9,269 nt of DNA from Bacillota bacterium. GTDB lineage: Bacteria; Bacillota; Clostridia; Christensenellales; CAG-138. Below the pieces are notes generated by a model that had not been told where the DNA came from, ran no database searches, and saw nothing but the letters and a program-made list of their open reading frames with translations. Below, piece by piece: positions 7,013 to 9,269 of this stretch (its first letter is position 1; every line of letters begins with the position of its first letter). Made by a program: the position numbers and the translations under genes. Location: contig JAEWWD010000129.1 in NCBI GenBank assembly GCA_023396535.1, positions 1 through 9,269 of the forward strand, written 5' to 3'.

Positions 7013-7176
7013 CTTGCACCGCGTAAACGGCGGCGGCGCGTCGATAGCCGTTTCATGGCCCCGTGGCCCTCATTTTCACTTACGCCGCGTAAACGGCGGT
7101 AATGCCGTCGATGGCGCCTGATGCCCCGATGGGCTCCTGCTTAGCTTACACCGCGTAAACGGCGGTAATGCCGTCG
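7013..7176 (-). repeat. Three copies of the sdaAB 3' end at 66-bp spacing
   Basis: A core of about 32 bp containing CCGCGTAAACGGCGG occurs at 7145-7176 (the real end of sdaAB), 7079-7110 and 7013-7043. The first two copies differ at a single base; the third is more diverged with one base missing. The invariant block starts at 7151, 7085 and 7019, exactly 66 bp apart. In the sdaAB frame the second copy again reads DGITAVYA-A-stop, 22 codons beyond the first stop, since 66 is divisible by three. The third copy has lost its stop (TAA became CAA) and ends just before the sdaAA ribosome site. The between-core halves are not clearly alike. This fills most of the 153-bp sdaAB-sdaAA gap. Confidence 0.85.
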
Positions 7177-7808
7177 GACAGGCCCACGATCAGATTTCGT
7201 GTTTCCTCGCTGACGGGCTGATCCGTTTCGATGGTCATATATGCGTCCGCGCCTTTGCCGTGCCGGAACACGCGCATGAACGCGATATTGATATGATGCT
7301 GCGCCAGCACGTGCGTGACGATTGCCACCACGCCCGGCACGTCGTGATACTGCATGACCAGCGTCGGGTAATCGCCGCTGAGCTCCAGATCCAGCCCGTT
7401 GATCTCCACGATGCGGATATTGCCGCCGCCTATGGAGCAGCCGAGCACCTCCGTGGTTTTGCCCTGATGGTCCGTAATGCGTATCAGCGCCGTATTGGGG
7501 TGCTCCGCCGGCTCGTCGTTGTACTCCATCGTTACGTGCAGGCCCATTTCCTCCGCGATCTCGTACGCGTTCACGATGCGCGGATCATCCGGCTGCATAC
7601 CCAGCGCGCCCGCGATAAGCGCCTTATCCGTGCCGTGCCCCGGGCCGGTTTTGGCGAACGAGCCGTACAGCGTGAAGCTGAGAGCGGCGACATCCCCCCC
7701 GGCAATGCGGCGCGCCACGTTCGCGAGCCTGCAGGCCCCCGCCGTATGCGAGCTGGAAGGCCCCGTCATACGTGGACCGATAATATCAAATACGCTATAA
7801 TCCGTCAT
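7146..7808 (-). CDS. sdaAB: L-serine dehydratase, iron-sulfur-dependent, beta subunit
   Basis: A 220-residue partner of SdaAA in the two-subunit serine dehydratase, the usual length for this family. MTGPSSSHTAGA (14-25) is the family's N-terminal signature, and SFAKTGPGHGTDKALIAGAL (50-69) is also conserved. Residues about 148-220 form an ACT domain (TLVMQYHDVPGVVAIVTHVL), which in relatives may take part in serine sensing or dimer contact. The start at 7808 has AAAGGGG 6 bp upstream. The in-frame extension to 7997 starts with Cys- and aromatic-rich sequence unlike the family and crosses the promoter, so it was dropped. First gene of the operon, as in B. subtilis; its 3' end is repeated in the gap downstream. 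Confidence 0.95.
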   Translation of the reverse strand: MTDYSVFDIIGPRMTGPSSSHTAGACRLANVARRIAGGDVAALSFTLYGSFAKTGPGHGTDKALIAGALGMQPDDPRIVNAYEIAEEMGLHVTMEYNDEPAEHPNTALIRITDHQGKTTEVLGCSIGGGNIRIVEINGLDLELSGDYPTLVMQYHDVPGVVAIVTHVLAQHHINIAFMRVFRHGKGADAYMTIETDQPVSEETRNLIVGLSDGITAVYAV

Positions 7809-7884
7809 AGGTTTCCCCTTTCGCGCACCCTTTAACGGCGCGCCCATACTTTCCCCTGCGCCGTAATGCGGCGGGACTGGTAAC

Positions 7885-7914
7885 ACTATACAGCAAACGC
7901 GGCAGAGGAAACAA
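7885..7914 (-). promoter_or_regulatory. Probable promoter of the sdaAB-sdaAA operon
   Basis: On the minus strand: TTGTTT (7909-7914), an 18-bp spacer, and TATAGT (7885-7890). The -10 box is a 5-of-6 match, the -35 a 3-of-6 match. It lies about 75 bp before the sdaAB start. The leader contains an inverted repeat, ACGGCGC/GCGCCGT (7835-7841 with 7858-7864), that could form a hairpin, though there is no T-run to make it a terminator. Confidence 0.45.
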
Positions 7915-7979
7915 GCCGATGCACGGCAATCCTGATACAAAAATGATACAAACGGTATGTAATATGATCCACAGGGTAT

Positions 7980-7999
7980 GATTGGAATAAGAACCAATC
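7980..7999 (+). promoter_or_regulatory. Inverted repeat before the SH3 lipoprotein gene
   Basis: GATTGG (7980-7985) and CCAATC (7994-7999) form a perfect 6-bp inverted repeat with an 8-bp centre, 30 bp before the start codon. TATGAT occurs upstream at 7963-7968 and 7977-7982 as a possible -10 box, but neither has a convincing -35 at normal spacing. It could be an operator or a leader hairpin; this is inference. Confidence 0.3.
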
Positions 8000-8029
8000 C
8001 GGCCCTGAACCGATAAGGAGTGTGCGCAA

Positions 8030-8752
8030 ATGAAAAAGAATTCCGGATTACTCAGAACGCTTGTATTGTTACTCGCCGTATCCCTGCTGGCGCTGCAGTC
8101 CGGCTGCGCGCCCGCCTCCATGGAGCAGCCCGAGGCTACGGCTCCCGCCGCCGCCGACCCGACGCCGACCGGCGACGTGGCCGCCGCCGCGCCTGTCTAC
8201 ACGCCGACGCCCCTGCCTACCGCGACGCCCGCGCCCGTGCCGACGCCTGTCACGTTCCCCGCGAAAGGGTTCTGCAACGGCGAAGGCGTAAATCTGAGGG
8301 CGGAACCCTCCACCACCGCAGAAATCGTCGACATCATGGGGCAGAACGCCGTGCTGGACGTCATGAGCCTGCAGGACGGCTGGTATAAGCTCAACCTGGG
8401 CGGCGTGACGGCCTATGTGACGGAAACGCTCATCACCCTGGGCGACCCGCCGCGGCCGGACAACATGCGTTGGGCCAAGGTGACTTCGGCGGAAGCGCAG
8501 CTTTATAAATCGCTCTCCCCCGACGACGTATCCGACGTGAAGCTCAAGCAGGGGGACGTGGTCAAAGTGCTGCGCGCCATAGACGATCGCCTGCACGTGG
8601 TGTATAACGGTAATCTGCAGCGCTACATCAAGGCATCGGACGTCGCCTTCATATCCGCGGAGGAGGCCATGACCGCCCTGGACGCCGCGAAAGCCGCGGA
8701 TACGCAGGAGCAGGCGACATTCCCGGCCCCGTCGCCCGGAGCCGGGGCATAA
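8030..8752 (+). CDS. SH3-domain lipoprotein
   Basis: A 240-residue predicted lipoprotein. MKKN, a hydrophobic core and LQSGC give a lipobox with lipidated Cys26. Residues 27-78 are an Ala/Pro/Thr linker with TPTP-type repeats. Residues about 80-136 form a bacterial SH3 domain (GEGVNLRAEPSTTAEIVDIM, then DGWYKL and TAYV), a module that commonly binds cell-wall peptides. Residues about 148-208 (KVTSAEAQLYKS, GDVVKVLRAID, QRYI) look like a second, diverged SH3-like unit. No peptidase or amidase domain follows, so it is more likely a wall-binding or scaffold lipoprotein than an enzyme. The start is fixed by AAGGAG (8015-8020), 9 nt before ATG. It stands alone and is divergent from the sdaAB operon. 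Its architecture (lipobox, TP linker, small domains) parallels the lipoprotein at 1066-2571, without clear homology. Confidence 0.88.
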   Translation: MKKNSGLLRTLVLLLAVSLLALQSGCAPASMEQPEATAPAAADPTPTGDVAAAAPVYTPTPLPTATPAPVPTPVTFPAKGFCNGEGVNLRAEPSTTAEIVDIMGQNAVLDVMSLQDGWYKLNLGGVTAYVTETLITLGDPPRPDNMRWAKVTSAEAQLYKSLSPDDVSDVKLKQGDVVKVLRAIDDRLHVVYNGNLQRYIKASDVAFISAEEAMTALDAAKAADTQEQATFPAPSPGAGA

Positions 8753-8807
8753 TCTGCTTACGAATTCCCGCACATCACTGTTTCGCGTGGCGGCAAGCCT
8801 GTTTGCG

Positions 8808-8863
8808 GTGAGGATCGACTCACGCCGGGCCGATGCGGATGCCCGGGGAACGATGGTTCCCGG
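8808..8863 (+). other. Small hairpins in the 3' untranslated stretch
   Basis: GTGAG/CTCAC (8808-8823) and CC-GGGAAC/GTTCCCGG (8843-8863, one bulged base) are short inverted repeats between the lipoprotein stop codon and its terminator. A weak pyrimidine stretch, not a T-run, follows the second. They may protect the mRNA 3' end; nothing else is visible in 8753-8919. Confidence 0.35.
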
Positions 8864-8919
8864 ATTTCCTTCCCCCTCCCCCACATGGAAGACCATTCGC
8901 AAGCAGCACGCCGATAAGC

Positions 8920-8954
8920 AACCGCCGGTACGATACGTACCGGCGGTTTATTTT
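8920..8954 (+). terminator. Rho-independent terminator of the SH3 lipoprotein gene
   Basis: A perfect 13-bp stem, AACCGCCGGTACG (8920-8932) with CGTACCGGCGGTT (8936-8948), has an ATA loop and is followed by TATTTT. It lies about 170 bp after the stop codon. The leading AA and trailing TT also allow some function on the minus strand. Confidence 0.85.
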
Positions 8955-9058
8955 CAAGAAAGCGCCGCAGGCGCTTTCTTGAGTTTCTCAGGAACCGCCT
9001 GCACCACAGGTGCGGCCGGCGGTTCCTGCAAGGAAAGCCTTGCAACGCAAGGCCTTCC
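8955..9058. other. Array of three strong hairpins
   Basis: Three near-contiguous inverted repeats follow the terminator. The first has a 12-bp perfect stem (8955-8966 with 8970-8981, loop GCA). The second has an 11-bp perfect stem (8989-8999 with 9018-9028) enclosing a small GCACC/GGTGC hairpin. The third has an 11-of-12 bp stem (9032-9043 with 9047-9058, loop AAC). None carries a T-run, and a reading frame across them lacks any family resemblance. The rest of the stretch, 9059-9174, is A+T-richer and holds nothing I can assign. Confidence 0.5.
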
Positions 9059-9174
9059 GCTCGCGCCGTACACGCCGCCGCTCGCGAATAAAGCCTCATA
9101 AGCTCTCGAATATAAACAGTACAGCCGCCAATAAACCCTTGTTAGCAGAAATGAGATTAAAATTCATGCAAACA

Positions 9175-9269
9175 GAGGCTTTCAATCCATCATTTTACGG
9201 GCGATTGGTTGTGCGGCTTGCCGCACATCATTCCTTGTGAAATACCCGAATGTACCATTCAGGTGCATG
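9175..9269 (-). repeat. Structured intergenic repeat, copy B, inverted and cut by the window edge
   Basis: The reverse complement aligns with 3199-3296 over its whole length with 11 mismatches and one 3-base indel, by my manual alignment. It keeps the three hairpins of copy A. In the first, one C becomes T, giving U-G instead of C-G. In the second, CT becomes TC, exchanging C-G/U-G for U-G/C-G. In the third, the stem is unchanged but the loop is shortened. The right arm of the closing stem is at 9189-9198 (ATCATTTTAC on the plus strand); the left arm would lie just beyond position 9269. Confidence 0.7.

Noticed and set aside
6097..7026. A 309-codon plus-strand frame opposite sdaAA
   Set aside because: Ala/Ser-rich shadow of the conserved catalytic gene on the minus strand.
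7013..7176. CRISPR-like array (roughly 32-bp repeats, 34-bp gaps)
   Set aside because: One repeat is the coding end of sdaAB, only three copies exist, the third is diverged, and no cas genes are present.
8787..9240. Small plus-strand frames after the SH3 lipoprotein gene
   Set aside because: They span the terminator and the hairpin array, have no ribosome site and show no recognisable motif.

Overview
The window looks like a G+C-rich chromosomal segment from an endospore-forming member of the Bacillota, most likely a clostridial lineage. Three things point that way: a full-length SpoIIE sporulation phosphatase, a long (about 270 nt) SRP RNA with an Alu domain of the Bacillus/Clostridium type, and a two-subunit iron-sulfur L-serine dehydratase encoded sdaAB-sdaAA. 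Lipobox signal peptides and strong AGGAGG-type ribosome sites agree. I cannot name a genus. No integrase, transposase or phage gene is visible.

Layout. 1-915: a PAS-AraC type regulator (+) with its own terminator. 916-2571: a 501-residue lipoprotein (+) behind an operator-like palindrome. 2572-3026: a shared terminator, then the SRP RNA gene (ffs) on the minus strand, with a near-consensus promoter at 2998-3026. 3027-3554: a gene-free stretch packed with hairpins, including a structured repeat (copy A), followed by the spoIIE promoter region. 3555-5843: spoIIE (+). 5844-6089: back-to-back terminators. 6090-7808: the sdaAB-sdaAA operon (-), whose intergenic gap holds two extra copies of the 3' end of sdaAB at exactly 66-bp spacing. 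7809-8029: a divergent control region. 8030-8752: an SH3-type lipoprotein (+) with its terminator at 8920-8954. 8955-9269: more hairpins, then copy B of the structured repeat, inverted and cut by the window edge.

The genes do not form one pathway. They are mostly single-gene units separated by terminators: protein targeting RNA (ffs), the forespore sigma-F activation phosphatase (spoIIE), serine catabolism (sdaAB/sdaAA), two surface lipoproteins with Pro/Thr linkers, and one regulator without an adjacent target.

The most unusual signal is non-coding. A roughly 95-nt element occurs at 3199-3296 and, inverted, at 9175-9269. Its base differences preserve RNA hairpins in one orientation only, which suggests a transcribed structured RNA or a structured mobile repeat. 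The triplicated sdaAB tail is the second unexplained structure.
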